A stretch of DNA of 64,000 bases from Terriglobus sp. RCC_193 (GTDB lineage: Bacteria > Acidobacteriota > Terriglobia > Terriglobales > Acidobacteriaceae), in the NCBI RefSeq assembly GCF_041355105.1, contig NZ_JBFUPK010000001.1, positions 558,001 through 622,000 on the forward strand, written 5' to 3'. This document shows positions 36,001 through 44,890 of the stretch, one piece after another. The notes beneath the pieces were generated by a model, which saw only the letters and a program-made list of their open reading frames with translations, did no database searches and had not been told where the DNA came from. Both the position numbers and the translations under genes were made by a program. The first letter of the stretch is position 1; the number at the start of each line of letters is the position of its first letter.

Positions 36001-36440
36001 TTTGGTGAGATCTCGTAATTCACGTCGGCGCGCTCAGTCTGCAGAGCGGGCGGCGCGGTATTCACTTCAACCGACTCCGTGACATTGCCGACACTCAGCG
36101 TCACATCAGCGCGACGTGTCTGGTTTGCACTGATAGGAACACCCTTAGAACTGGATGAGCCAAAGTTGGCGGCGGTGAATGTGATGTTGTATGTGCCCGG
36201 TGGAAGGTCCGTGAACTGGTAGTTGCCACTGCCATCGGCGGTTGCCGAACGCTTCAGTCCAGTTGCGGGATTTTCAACGGAGACAGTCGCTCCGGGAACT
36301 ACGGAGCCCGTGGCATCCGTCACTACGCCCGTTAGACCTCCGTACAAGGTCTGGGCATAACCGGCGACCGGCATCAGGAGAATCGGCGTTGCCAGGGCTA
36401 AGGAACGCAGAACGCAGGAAGTGCTGAGCTTGAAAGGCAT
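33027..36440 (-). CDS. Oar-like TonB-dependent receptor with carboxypeptidase-regulatory domain
   Basis: 1137 residues. Signal peptide with cleavage near AGYAQ (about residue 29). A CarboxypepD_reg-like domain follows (about 33-118: GVVTDATGSVVPGATVSVEN, DLPPGTYNITF), then a plug domain and a long beta barrel with many aromatic strands, ending in the Phe-terminated strand GRISF typical of outer-membrane proteins. Such receptors are greatly expanded in Acidobacteriota and Bacteroidota-like groups and import glycans or other large nutrients with TonB energy. It is divergent from the GntR regulator (203 bases, with an operator-like palindrome), and the downstream genes handle sugar acids, so a sugar-acid or pectin oligomer is a plausible ligand. 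Confidence 0.93.
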   Translation of the reverse strand: MPFKLSTSCVLRSLALATPILLMPVAGYAQTLYGGLTGVVTDATGSVVPGATVSVENPATGLKRSATADGSGNYQFTDLPPGTYNITFTAANFGSSSSKGVPISANQTRRADVTLSVGNVTESVEVNTAPPALQTERADVNYEISPKQVQELPTTSTAGRNFQGLYRLVPGVPPPTENNSQAGNPGRTQAVTANGIVNTVNSTKIDGAAVGYPWLQSIVAYIPPTDSIESANIVTSSFNAEQGAAGGIAANLIVKSGTNSFHGGAWEYNSIRDFNARQYFTRPTAAQPNKPKNIYNEYGANIGGPIIKDKLFFFFNYNKVSLRQFKTGNAMTVPTAAVRGGDFSGTGITIYDPQTGNANGSGRTAFAGNAIPAARLSAAAQKILALLPTPNTAGTSGNYQGGAVLAYDRSSYDAKVSYNPTDRTTFFGRYSVGRSNIVDPPALGAAIGNTWDGGQPGSAPGTIQNVGLGATHTFTPNFLIDANAGFVRINLAARAPDYGKNVGLDTLGIPGTNGPTPFQSGTPGFIVANNSSFGNYIQSNPFQFRDMQYVANLNGTYIHGQHNFRFGGEYVHSAINHLQANNAGPRGQFTFSGGVTGNNTGAAADGPNYYRAIADLLLGMPQAIGKTVQLFQPNGPRFSVFSFYAQDTWKPSPNLTINYGMRYEYYPFANRDHTGVFRFDPATSNVLIGGRGSIPTDTGENVGWGMIVPRFGINYRVNDKTVIRSGGGITVDPENFRFFRDSYPALITLNNTGNINGVNNNYLPAGALTAPNAAAPNMNTIPNGTLTAGVPTVAIPDISTGVVPLPANYTTQTAPQKWRRGYIEAWNLFLDRDLFKGIVLNVGYVGTHHVRQVLGIDINAGGVGGARPLFSNAASSTGVARYTGTILNVVPTADEEYSGLQLQVSNRSSRDLQYGYSYTFSKYMNNWDADSTLGTPTFSTPAYYKKNFALSGFDRKHMNVLWTAYKMPFGHGRKYLNHGVLGGIVGGWDLNTIMTYYSGKPFQITDTLQAGNGDTAVPNQISAPKLTGTRLTANSNGNPYYFVNNGNYVHSATGTNGNVGRNTLRGPGYFNLDVGLTRNIPIYKEIAVVLKAESFDVTNTPQWNNPVADYNNTGFGQIQGVLATSNRTLRFSGRISF

Positions 36441-36543
36441 AGGGAACGATCCACCTTGGTTAGTTAAAGCGAGGGGAACTATAGACCGTTCCGGATTCTA
36501 TGGTCAACGTGTTTTTGGAGTGTTTTAGACGACAGGTTAGGCC

Positions 36544-36560
36544 GACCTATACAATAGGTC
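36544..36560. promoter_or_regulatory. Candidate GntR operator 1 (receptor/regulator intergenic)
   Basis: GACCTAT and ATAGGTC pair perfectly around ACA in the gap between the divergent TonB receptor and GntR genes. A related site is at 37364-37378, giving the shared pattern ACCT-R-TAC-R-ATAGGT. Size and symmetry fit FadR-subfamily operators. Probably both autoregulatory and controlling the receptor. Confidence 0.6.
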
Positions 36561-36563
36561 GCT

Positions 36564-36575
36564 GGAAGCGCTTCC
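36564..36575. promoter_or_regulatory. 12-bp palindrome next to operator 1
   Basis: GGAAGCGCTTCC is a perfect palindrome four bases beyond operator 1. Palindromes with a central CG are typical of LacI-family sites. No LacI-type gene is in the window, so it may be a second regulator's site or chance. Confidence 0.35.
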
Positions 36576-36643
36576 GAATAATTCACGCGAGAATGATATA
36601 TCTTCTTGGTCTTACGTCGTCTGGAGTGGCATACTTGCAAACC

Positions 36644-37351
36644 ATGGCAGCGGAACGCATTCCAATCAAGACGCTCGCATCGCGCGTAACAGATTTTGTG
36701 TTTGAATACATCCGGGAAAACGGCCTTTCCACGGGGGATTCGCTTCCATCCGAACTGCGGACCAGTACGGAGCTGAAAGTCAGCCGCGGGGTGGTACGCG
36801 AGGCGTTTCACTCCCTGGAAGTGGCAGGAATCATTGAAAAGGGAAACGGTCGCTCGCCCAAAGTCGGCACATTGGACAGTGGCTTTCTGACGCAGCTCCT
36901 GCTCCATGCCGTATCCACGCAGCAGATTTCGACCGAGCAGGTGATGGATGTCCGCACCGCTGTCGAAGTGCGATCGGCTGAATTAGCGGCCCTCCGGCGC
37001 TCGCGTGCCGATATTCAGCAGTTACGTGCGGCCATCACCGGCATGAAGCAATCGCTGGATAACGCATCGGATTTTGTGGAACACGACGTCAGTTTTCACA
37101 GCATCATCAATCGTGCCACCGGCAATCTGCTGATCGATGTGATCGGCTGCGCCATGCACGGCTGCATGCGGCAATCCATGCGCAGCGGCATTCTCCAGCG
37201 GCGCAAAAAGACAGAGATGCTGGAGGTGGTGCAGGCCCATGTGCGCATTGCGGATGCTATTGAGGATCGCGAACCGGTGAAGGCAGGTATGTGGATGAAA
37301 CGCCACTTTGCCGATGCTCGACGGGCCCTGCGGCGAGCACAGGTGGTTTAA
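36644..37351 (+). CDS. GntR-family regulator (FadR subfamily)
   Basis: 235 residues from the ATG at 36644; the open frame reaches back to 36500 through the operator, which is unlikely. N-terminal winged helix (SRVTDFVFEYIRENGLSTGD, LPSELRTSTELKVSRGVVRE, with AGIIEKGNGR wing), then an all-helical FCD effector domain (VRTAVEVRSAELAALRRSR, HDVSFHSIINRATGN, IADAIEDREPVKAGMWMKRH) that carries the His residues that often bind metal. FadR-type regulators of this kind respond to sugar acids or their keto derivatives. Placement between the receptor and the KDG pathway genes, with palindromes on both sides, makes it the likely repressor of the whole cluster. Confidence 0.9.
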   Translation: MAAERIPIKTLASRVTDFVFEYIRENGLSTGDSLPSELRTSTELKVSRGVVREAFHSLEVAGIIEKGNGRSPKVGTLDSGFLTQLLLHAVSTQQISTEQVMDVRTAVEVRSAELAALRRSRADIQQLRAAITGMKQSLDNASDFVEHDVSFHSIINRATGNLLIDVIGCAMHGCMRQSMRSGILQRRKKTEMLEVVQAHVRIADAIEDREPVKAGMWMKRHFADARRALRRAQVV

Positions 37352-37363
37352 ACCATTTCTCCA

Positions 37364-37378
37364 ACCTGTACGATAGGT
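37364..37378. promoter_or_regulatory. Candidate GntR operator 2 (before KDG kinase)
   Basis: ACCTGT and ATAGGT flank ACG, an imperfect copy of operator 1 with the same spacing. It lies 12 bases after the gntR stop and about 67 bases before the kinase start, where a repressor would block the kinase/aldolase promoter. Confidence 0.6.
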
Positions 37379-37444
37379 ACTGACGTTTCCTGTGAAGGGT
37401 GAATCCGCTGTTTCAGAGTGCGGAAACTAGGTGAGACTGAATTC

Positions 37445-38530
37445 ATGGCACTCGATTTACGTTCGTCTTCTGCCTGTCGATGGGACCTGCTGAGTCTCGG
37501 CGAGGTGATGCTACGCTTCGATCCGGTCGAGGATCGCATCAGCCGCACGCGTAATTTCCGCGTGTGGGAGGGGGGCGGGGAATACAACGTAGCCCGCGGT
37601 CTCCGACGCTGTTTCGGTCAGCGCAGCTCGGTTGTCACCGCGCTGGTCGACAACCCGGTCGGCAGGCTGGTGGAAGACCTGATGCTGCAGGGCGGCGTGG
37701 ACCTGAGCCATGTCCTCTGGACAGAATTTGACGGCATCGGTAGCGAAGCGCGCAACGGGATTTATTTTCTGGAACGTGGTTTCGGCAATCGCCCGGCAAT
37801 GGGCATGATGGATCGTGCTCACACGGCCATTGCGCAGATCAAGCCAGGCGATGTGAACTGGGACGCGATCTTCGGACAGGAGGGCGTCCGCTGGTTTCAC
37901 ACGGGCGGCATCTTCTGCGCGCTGTCGGATTCTGCGGCAGCAGTCGCGCGAGAAGCAATGGAGTCGGCAAAGCGCCATGGCGTAGTGGTGTCGTTCGATT
38001 GCAACTATCGGCCATCGCTGTGGCGTGACCGCGGCGGACGCCTTGCTGCCAGCCGCTTGAATCGCGAGTTGGCGCCGATGGTCGATGTTTTGTTCGGACA
38101 TGATGGAGATCTGTCCGCCGAAATCTGTGAGTCATCCAGCGGACCACCGTGGCATGACCGCGCAAGTTATGCCGTGATGGCGGAGCGCATTCAGAGCGAG
38201 TTCCCCAACATTCACGTAATCGCCACCACCATGCGCAAGGTGCGCACCGCGAATCGCAATGACTGGGGCGCATTTGCGTGGATGGATGGCGAGGTGGAGG
38301 AGAGCATTCGCTTCCTCGATCTTGAGATTCTGGATCGCGTGGGCGCAGGCGATTCGTTTGCCTCGGGGCTGCTCTATGGCCTGATGGAAGGCAAAGATTT
38401 GAAATGGTCATTGGACTGTGGCGTAGCCCACGGCGCTCTGACCATGACAACCCCGGGGGACAGTTCCATGTCCACGCTGACGGAAGTGATGCATGCCATG
38501 AATGGCAAGGGCAGCGGCGTGCAGCGCTAG
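37445..38530 (+). CDS. kdgK: 2-keto-3-deoxygluconate kinase (PfkB family)
   Basis: 361 residues from the ATG at 37445, which has AGGTGAG nine bases upstream. A GTG at 37418 is a weaker option. PfkB-family sugar kinase: LSLGEVMLRFDPVEDR at the N-terminus, EGGGEYNVARGLRRCFG, SFDCNYRPSLW, and the catalytic DRVGAGDSFASGLLYGL with its Asp base. It phosphorylates KDG to KDPG. The preceding regulator, the operator, and the aldolase 21 bases downstream support this substrate. A fructokinase-type role is the alternative. Confidence 0.85.
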   Translation: MALDLRSSSACRWDLLSLGEVMLRFDPVEDRISRTRNFRVWEGGGEYNVARGLRRCFGQRSSVVTALVDNPVGRLVEDLMLQGGVDLSHVLWTEFDGIGSEARNGIYFLERGFGNRPAMGMMDRAHTAIAQIKPGDVNWDAIFGQEGVRWFHTGGIFCALSDSAAAVAREAMESAKRHGVVVSFDCNYRPSLWRDRGGRLAASRLNRELAPMVDVLFGHDGDLSAEICESSSGPPWHDRASYAVMAERIQSEFPNIHVIATTMRKVRTANRNDWGAFAWMDGEVEESIRFLDLEILDRVGAGDSFASGLLYGLMEGKDLKWSLDCGVAHGALTMTTPGDSSMSTLTEVMHAMNGKGSGVQR

Positions 38531-38551
38531 TGCCTGTGTGGGGAGAAGAAT

Positions 38552-39205
38552 ATGAAGAAGACTGAAGTTCTACAGGCGATTCGTGAAGTAGGTGTTCTGC
38601 CCGTACTCCGGGCTGGCTCCGTGGATACGGCCATGCAGCTCGCCGAAGCGATTGCGGAAGGTGGCGTTTCCGCAATGGAAGTGACCATGACGGTGCCGGG
38701 TGCCATCGAGGTTATCCGTCGTCTGACAAAGGAACGCCCAGACCTGCTGGTGGGTGCGGGAACCGTGCTGGACCCTGAAACGGCGCGCATGTGCATTGCC
38801 GAGGGGGCGCAGTTTGTGGTCAGTCCCGCCATCAATCTGGAGACGATTGCCTTGTGCCATCGTTATTCCATCGCGGTATTGCCCGGCGCACTTACGCCGA
38901 CGGAAGTTGTTACCGCGTGGCAGGCGGGTGCGGACATCATCAAGATATTTCCGGCCAGCGCGATGGGCGGCGCGAAGTATCTGCAATCGCTGAAGGCGCC
39001 GTTGCCGCAGATTGAACTCATCCCGACGGGCGGAGTTACGGTGACCACCGCGAAAGACTTCCTTGCAGCAGGAGCTTACGCATTAGGAGTGGGCGCGGAC
39101 CTCGTCGATGAGAAGGCGTGTTTTGAGCAGCGCCTGCATGAGGTCACAGCCGTAGCCGCAAAATATGCAGGCATCGTGCGTGAATTTCGCGCTGCAAAGG
39201 CCTAG
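38552..39205 (+). CDS. eda: KDPG aldolase (Eda family)
   Basis: 217 residues. Class I aldolase with Schiff-base Lys131 in DIIKIFPASAMGG and catalytic Glu43 in SAMEVTMTVPGA. The phosphate-binding PTGGV and GVGADL loops are present. It splits KDPG (or KDPGal) into pyruvate and glyceraldehyde-3-phosphate, the last step of sugar-acid breakdown after KdgK. The ATG has GGGGAGAAGAAT upstream. Its TAG stop is directly adjacent to the stop of the convergent carrier. Confidence 0.92.
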   Translation: MKKTEVLQAIREVGVLPVLRAGSVDTAMQLAEAIAEGGVSAMEVTMTVPGAIEVIRRLTKERPDLLVGAGTVLDPETARMCIAEGAQFVVSPAINLETIALCHRYSIAVLPGALTPTEVVTAWQAGADIIKIFPASAMGGAKYLQSLKAPLPQIELIPTGGVTVTTAKDFLAAGAYALGVGADLVDEKACFEQRLHEVTAVAAKYAGIVREFRAAKA

Positions 39206-40531
39206 TTATTCGACGGAGAGTTCTGCAACCGCTGCGGTCTTCACCGGCCGCAGCAGCAGAATCAGCACGCCGGAGAGTAGCAGCGACACGGACATCAGCA
39301 GATAGCCAGCCTTGGAACTGCCCGTCGCTCCCTGTAGATAACCCACAAGATAACTGCCCAGGAAAGAACCCAGCGCCCCCATGCTGTTGATCAGAGCCAT
39401 CACTTCTCCTGCAACATTCGCGGGCAGCATCTCCGGGATGATGGCGAAGAACGGGCCGTAAGGCGCATACATGCATCCGCCAGCCACGATAAGGAATCCG
39501 AAGGCGATCCAGAAGCTGGTGTCGGCTGCCAGATACGAGCCGAAAAAAGCGCATCCTGCCAGCAGAAGATACGGCCACACAAAGCGCGACCGAGTGGATG
39601 CGCGGTCGCAGAAATAGCTGTTGATCAGCATCAGCACGATGCTCGCGGCATAGGGAATAGCGCTGAGCAGGCCGGTAACCCCCATGCCCGTGGCTGCGCC
39701 CTTATGCACCATCAGCGGCAACCACAGTACAAATCCATACACGCCGATGGACCACAACAAATACTGCAGCGACAGCAGAATCACGTTGGGATTGCGCAGT
39801 GCCGCGGCCATGTTCGGAACAGCAGGCAGCGACGACTGCTCTGCTGCCAGTACCATGTTCAGTTCCAATCGGCTTTCGCTGGTGGTCCAGTGCGCATCCT
39901 GCGGCCTGTCGCGCACGATGGCGTACCAGGCGAACCCCCACAGCACGGACGGCAGGCCTTCGATGATGAACGTCATCTGCCATCCGAAGGCGCGGATGAT
40001 GTAACCCGTAATGGCCGACATCCAAAGCACCGTAACTGGATTGCCCAGCAGCAGAATGGTGTTCGCGCGCGAACGTTCTGAGCGCGTGAACCACTTCGTC
40101 AGCAAGATCAACATGCCCGGCAGAATAAAGCTCTCTGCCGCGCCGAGTAACAGTCGATCAATCGCCAGCAGCGGATAGCTGCGAATAACGCCGGTTAACG
40201 CAGCAAGAATGCCCCATGTGCAAAGCGCCAGAGCAATCAGCAGGCGTGCGCTGCGTTTGCGCGCATAGGCTGCGCCGGGAATCTGAAAGAGAAAGTAGCC
40301 GAAGAAGAACAACGATCCCAGCAGCGCCGATTGCGACGAAGTGATGTGCAGTTCATCGGCAAGCCCTGCGGCGGCGCCAAAGCCGTAGTTGGCGCGGTCA
40401 ACATAAGCAAGGCTATAGGTAATAAAAACAGCGGGGATGATAACGAACCATCGCCGCCGCATGTCGGGCCGGTTGGCAATGTCGGCACGCAGCGACCGCG
40501 CAGCACCATGCGGAGCATCGTCAAAAGGCAT
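39206..40531 (-). CDS. MFS anion:cation symporter family transporter (sugar-acid carrier)
   Basis: 441 residues with 12 predicted TM segments, for example FVIIPAVFITYSLAYVDRAN at the start and the pair around LLAIDRLLLGAAESFILPGM. Features such as SLAYVDRANYGFGAAAGLAD and the KWFTRSERSRANTILLLGNP loop are typical of the ACS family, which carries hexuronates, tartrate, phthalate and similar acids. Being convergent with the KDG pathway genes, it is probably the inner-membrane carrier that feeds it. The precise substrate cannot be settled from sequence. Confidence 0.88.
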   Translation of the reverse strand: MPFDDAPHGAARSLRADIANRPDMRRRWFVIIPAVFITYSLAYVDRANYGFGAAAGLADELHITSSQSALLGSLFFFGYFLFQIPGAAYARKRSARLLIALALCTWGILAALTGVIRSYPLLAIDRLLLGAAESFILPGMLILLTKWFTRSERSRANTILLLGNPVTVLWMSAITGYIIRAFGWQMTFIIEGLPSVLWGFAWYAIVRDRPQDAHWTTSESRLELNMVLAAEQSSLPAVPNMAAALRNPNVILLSLQYLLWSIGVYGFVLWLPLMVHKGAATGMGVTGLLSAIPYAASIVLMLINSYFCDRASTRSRFVWPYLLLAGCAFFGSYLAADTSFWIAFGFLIVAGGCMYAPYGPFFAIIPEMLPANVAGEVMALINSMGALGSFLGSYLVGYLQGATGSSKAGYLLMSVSLLLSGVLILLLRPVKTAAVAELSVE

Positions 40532-40614
40532 CTGGCTACGGCTCTCCTCAGGGGTGCGGTGGCAGGTCTCGACGAGAGTATCGTCCTGCTCTTCACACCG
40601 TCAAGAAAGCGGAG

Positions 40615-42504
40615 TCAGCTTACGTGAACCACAGGTCGCCGCTCCTGCTGCGAGATGGCGCGGCGCAACACCTCATGCGTCAGCGGTGCGGTATCGCCTT
40701 CACCCAGGAACAGGAAACGCATGATGTTAACTGCGGGGCTGACTTCCGTCCAGCGGAAGTAGACATGGGGAACCTTGCCGGTGCGTTGTTCCATGTAGAT
40801 CAGCAGCGCCGCAATTGCATTGGCGACCACGGGGCTACGTGCGCTCAGAATGCGATGCCGTCCGACGCGGCGTCCGGTTACCTGAAGGGTCTGGGAGAAA
40901 TCGGACGCATCGCCGCGGATCACTTCAAAAAAGAACATGCATTCCGTGTTGGAAAGATTATGAAAGTGCCGGATCTTCCAGTCATCTACATCCAGCGACT
41001 GCACGGCGTCTCCTGCCTCCGGGCCGCGTGCGATCAGGCGAATGAGCTGGTCTTCGTCTTCTGCCAGAACGGCTTCTGCTTCGGCATCCAACTGCACCTC
41101 GGAGATGCGAAGTTCCGTGGAGCGAAACGCGCGCGAGACAAATGAGGAAAACAGGATGGACGCGATGAAGATGGAGGAAATCTTCAGGCCTTCCGGTCGT
41201 TCAATGATGTTGGCGATGGTCGTGTAGGTGAAGATGGCTGTGGTTGCCATGAACACATAGCGCAGCCGTTTTACCTGTACATTCAGCATCACAGCCACGG
41301 AAGCAGAGGTGATGAGCACCAGTACGCCGGTCGCATAAGCTCCGCCCTGCGCGTCCACATCGGCATGGAACAGCACGGTGACCAGCGTCGCAATGCCCAT
41401 GAACACCAGCACCAGCGGACGCGATGCACGCGCCCACTCCGGGGCCATGCCGAACTTCGGCAGATAGCGCGGAATCAAGTTCAGCAGCCCAGCCATCGCG
41501 GAAGCTCCGGCAAAGCCAAGAATCAGGATGGTGATGATGTCGTAGGTCGTACCAATGACATTTCCGGCATAGTGGTGCGCCAGCCACGCCATGGCGCGTC
41601 CGTTCGCATCACCGCCGGGCTGGAATGCCGCCGGAGGAATCAGCACCGTGGTGATGACGCTGGTGGCGATCAGGAACACGCTCATAATCGCGGCGGCCGT
41701 CACCAGCAGATGGCGTGCATTCCGAATCCGTTCCGTCTGATCCTTTGCCTTGATCAGCGGCATCACGGCGACGCCGGTTTCAAATCCAGACAGGCCAAGC
41801 GCCAGCCGTGGAAACAGCAGCAGCGCGACGCCGAACATCATCCACGGACTCTGGTGCCGGTCGGCGATGGCCATGCGCCAGCCATGCAGCGTCTCCGGAT
41901 GATGGATAATCTCGCGTACGCCAGCCACAACAACCACTGCGTTCAGGAACAGGTAGCCGCTCACCAGCCACACCGCAACCCCGATGGCCTCCTTGAACCC
42001 CTTCAGAAAGATGCCGCTGAGGATCGCCAGAATCAGCAGTGTAACCACCACCTGGTGATCCACCCATGCGGGCATCAGCGGATTATGGATCAGGTGGGCC
42101 GCGCCGTCCGCCGCCGACAGCGTCATGGTGATGATGAAGTCGGTCGTGGCAAATCCCAGCAGGATCAGCACGAAGATTTTGCCGAACCATGCGGGAAACA
42201 GCGATTGCAGCATCGCAATGGAGCCCTGGCCGTAAGGGCTGGCCTGGCAGACACGCCGGTAGATGGGCAACGCTGCGAAGAGCGTGACCACCACCAGCAC
42301 CAGCGTAGCCAGCGGCGACAGGACACCGGCAGCCAGAAAAGCAATGCCCGGCTGGTATCCCAGGGTGGAGAAATAATCCACGCCGGTCAGGCACATCACC
42401 CGCCACCAGGCATTTTGTGCCTCCGGTTGGTGCGCGCTCGGTACGTTCAGGTCGGCTAGCAGCCAGTCAGGAAAGCTCATGAATTGTTCGAAGTATCCAG
42501 CCAA
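40615..42504 (-). CDS. APC superfamily permease with cytoplasmic C-terminal domain
   Basis: 629 residues. About 12 TM segments occupy residues 35-460 ([60 protein letters not shown]). The last about 165 residues are soluble ([20 protein letters not shown] onward). The arrangement resembles the amino acid permease/KimA potassium-importer group, with the opening [12 protein letters not shown] motif. Its substrate is undecided. The neighbour on the plus side is phoB, divergent with 155 bases between. The minus-strand end lies 84 bases from the MFS gene start, so it is a separate unit. Confidence 0.8.
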   Translation of the reverse strand: MAGYFEQFMSFPDWLLADLNVPSAHQPEAQNAWWRVMCLTGVDYFSTLGYQPGIAFLAAGVLSPLATLVLVVVTLFAALPIYRRVCQASPYGQGSIAMLQSLFPAWFGKIFVLILLGFATTDFIITMTLSAADGAAHLIHNPLMPAWVDHQVVVTLLILAILSGIFLKGFKEAIGVAVWLVSGYLFLNAVVVVAGVREIIHHPETLHGWRMAIADRHQSPWMMFGVALLLFPRLALGLSGFETGVAVMPLIKAKDQTERIRNARHLLVTAAAIMSVFLIATSVITTVLIPPAAFQPGGDANGRAMAWLAHHYAGNVIGTTYDIITILILGFAGASAMAGLLNLIPRYLPKFGMAPEWARASRPLVLVFMGIATLVTVLFHADVDAQGGAYATGVLVLITSASVAVMLNVQVKRLRYVFMATTAIFTYTTIANIIERPEGLKISSIFIASILFSSFVSRAFRSTELRISEVQLDAEAEAVLAEDEDQLIRLIARGPEAGDAVQSLDVDDWKIRHFHNLSNTECMFFFEVIRGDASDFSQTLQVTGRRVGRHRILSARSPVVANAIAALLIYMEQRTGKVPHVYFRWTEVSPAVNIMRFLFLGEGDTAPLTHEVLRRAISQQERRPVVHVS

Positions 42505-42659
42505 GTATAAGGTTGGTTTGAAGTAACACTACCCCACGGCGGATTCCGACGCACTTTCTATCAACGATTTACCGTCCATTTGCAATTGACTGCGATAGTT
42601 TGCGCTACGCTGATTGCGGGTACCGCCTGTTGCCGGGGTACAGGGAGATTGCAAAACGC

Positions 42660-43391
42660 GTGAGCCAGACTATCTTCTTGCTGGAAGACGATGCGGATAT
42701 CAGCCGGTTAGTCCGTTACCAATTGGAGTCGAACGGTTTTAACGTTCAGGCCTTTGCGAATGCCGGTGAAGTGCTTCCGGCGGCGGAACGGAAGGCTCCG
42801 GGATTGTTCCTGCTGGACATCATGGTGCCCGGCGGCGATGGCCTGGACCTGTGCCGGCGTCTCCGTATGAATCCTTCGCTGAGCTCCATCCCGGTGATTT
42901 TCCTCACCGCGCTGGCTTCTGAGAGCGATCGTGTCCACGGTTTGGAACTGGGCGCCGATGATTACATCACCAAGCCCTTCAGCACGCGCGAGCTTCTGGC
43001 TCGCGTAAAGGCTGTGCTGCGCCGGTTTGAGCGTCACGAGCCCGCAGAAACCATTCGCATGGGCGACATTGAGATTGACAGCGGCGCCATGCAGCTTCGT
43101 GTACGCGGAGAAGTCGTCACCACCACGGCGACGGAATTCCGCCTGCTGGATTACCTCGCGCGCCATCCCGGACGCGTCTTCAGCCGCGACCAGTTGCTGG
43201 ATGCCGTATGGGGCGACGCCCGCTTCGTCACGCCGCGTTCCGTGGACGTGTACGTGCGCCGCATCCGCGAAAAGATTGAGGACGACGCGGAAGATCCGCG
43301 TTATCTGAAGACCATGCGCGGCGCGGGCTATCGGTTTGAGCGTCCGGATCGCATTGCCCAGACGCTGACCGTAGCCACTGTTACGGAATAA
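42660..43391 (+). CDS. phoB: PhoB-like response regulator
   Basis: 243 residues from the GTG at 42660, with CAGGGAG upstream; the frame is open to 42600. REC domain with Asp53 in LFLLDIMVPGGDG and Lys in YITKPFSTREL, then a winged-helix DNA-binding domain (TTTATEFRLLDYLARHPGRV, SVDVYVRRIREKIED, TMRGAGYRF). The partner kinase follows and then pstB/phoU, so phosphate limitation is the likely signal. No convincing Pho box was seen in the preceding 155 bases. Confidence 0.88.
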   Translation: MSQTIFLLEDDADISRLVRYQLESNGFNVQAFANAGEVLPAAERKAPGLFLLDIMVPGGDGLDLCRRLRMNPSLSSIPVIFLTALASESDRVHGLELGADDYITKPFSTRELLARVKAVLRRFERHEPAETIRMGDIEIDSGAMQLRVRGEVVTTTATEFRLLDYLARHPGRVFSRDQLLDAVWGDARFVTPRSVDVYVRRIREKIEDDAEDPRYLKTMRGAGYRFERPDRIAQTLTVATVTE

Positions 43392-43408
43392 GAACGTAGA
43401 CTCCGTAC

Positions 43409-44767
43409 GTGACCCGTCCGCTCCACAATCCGCTGGTAGCACTGTTGCTGGCTGTTCTGGCGGGTGTTGCGCTCCTGTTATTGGTGGCGCGGCATCCCGG
43501 CTGGCAATGGCTCGCAGTGTCTCTCTTCGTTGCCATCTGCCTGCTCTGCGGCATGGCGGTGCGAAGCGCAATGCTGCGCCGTGCTGAAGCCGCCGCAAAG
43601 GCTATCAGGCAAATCGGTGCTGTGCCAGCGCGGCAGATCCCGTCTGGCTCTGGAGAGTCCGTCCGTATCCTCCAGCCAGTATTTTCCGCTGTGAGAAGTT
43701 CCGCGGAAGCTGTGGAGCGCGATCGCGAACACCTGCTGGAAAGCCGTCATCAGTTAGAAGTGCTGCTGGAAGGCATGCAGGACGCCGTGCTGGGGCTGGA
43801 TGCTGCAGGCCGCGTGCAGTGGAGCAACGCTGTCTTACAACGACTGATGCAACGCGAGGGCCCCGGTGTTTCCGTGCGTCACGGACGCGCCCTGGTGCAC
43901 ACCTTCCGCGATCCTGCGGTGCTTGCCTGCGTGCAGGGCACCCTCGATAACGGAACGACGCAGGAATGCCGCAGCGAACTGCTGCTGCATGGCAGCGTCT
44001 TTCACGTAACCGCATCGCCACTGTCCGGAGGGGGCGCTGTTGTGGTGTTGCGCGATACAACCCGCTTCGAGGCCCTGGAGCGGCAACAGCGCGATTTCGT
44101 GGCGAACGTGTCACACGAGCTGCGCACACCGCTCACGTCTATCGTCGGCTATGTGGAAACGGTGCTGGATACGGAAGCGCTTTCGCCTGCTGCGCATGAG
44201 TTCCTTGAGACCGTGCTGAAGAATGCTTCGCGCATGCACCGCCTGACAGAAGACCTGCTCATGCTGGCAAAAGTGGAACGCGGCGACGTGATTCTGGACC
44301 CTCTGCCCATTGCTGCGGAACTTCTTGTCCGCGATGCTCTGCGCACGGTCTCTGGCGCGCCGTATGCCGAAGGCGCGAAGCTCGAGATCGGCGAAAGCAC
44401 GGAGCAGCAGGTCATGGCGGATGAACACGCCGTCCTGCAGGTGCTGGGCAATCTCCTGGAGAACGCGCTGAAGTACTCCTCCGGTATGGAGCAGGTGCCG
44501 CACGTAGTCGTTGGCGCGCGTGCCGTGGAGGATGCGGTGCAGTTCTCCGTGCAGGACTTTGGTCCCGGCATTCCGTCGGAACATCTGCCACGCCTCTTTG
44601 AGCGTTTCTACCGTGTCGAAAAGGCGCGTTCCCGCGAGAAGGGCGGCACCGGCCTGGGCCTTTCTATCGCCAAGCAGTTGATCGAACAACATGGCGGACG
44701 CATCTGGGTGGAGAGTGAACTGGGCAAGGGAAGCACCTTCCTGTTTACGCTGCCGCTGGCTTCGTAA
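43409..44767 (+). CDS. phoR: PhoR-like sensor histidine kinase
   Basis: 452 residues from a GTG. Two N-terminal TM segments ([18 protein letters not shown] and [17 protein letters not shown]) with almost no periplasmic loop, a cytoplasmic PAS domain (around [20 protein letters not shown]), HisKA with the catalytic His in [15 protein letters not shown], and a HATPase domain ([41 protein letters not shown]). The short loop is typical of PhoR, which senses the phosphate transporter through PhoU rather than an external ligand. Confidence 0.9.
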   Translation: MTRPLHNPLVALLLAVLAGVALLLLVARHPGWQWLAVSLFVAICLLCGMAVRSAMLRRAEAAAKAIRQIGAVPARQIPSGSGESVRILQPVFSAVRSSAEAVERDREHLLESRHQLEVLLEGMQDAVLGLDAAGRVQWSNAVLQRLMQREGPGVSVRHGRALVHTFRDPAVLACVQGTLDNGTTQECRSELLLHGSVFHVTASPLSGGGAVVVLRDTTRFEALERQQRDFVANVSHELRTPLTSIVGYVETVLDTEALSPAAHEFLETVLKNASRMHRLTEDLLMLAKVERGDVILDPLPIAAELLVRDALRTVSGAPYAEGAKLEIGESTEQQVMADEHAVLQVLGNLLENALKYSSGMEQVPHVVVGARAVEDAVQFSVQDFGPGIPSEHLPRLFERFYRVEKARSREKGGTGLGLSIAKQLIEQHGGRIWVESELGKGSTFLFTLPLAS

Positions 44768-44890
44768 AAGCAACATGGAACAGCCGTTAACTTTCTAAGC
44801 GCTCCCTCGCGTGCATTGACACTATGTTCATGCTTCTCGGGTACTCTTGATGCACGGATTCGTGTGCATTTCCGTGGCCGGGGTAGAAGC

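Noticed and set aside
39684-40081. Two plus-strand frames of over 100 codons opposite the MFS gene
   Set aside because: They are complements of TM coding sequence without start signals.
41365-42459. 364-codon plus-strand frame opposite the APC permease
   Set aside because: Rich in His/Gln/Arg as expected for the complement of TM coding sequence; not a real protein.
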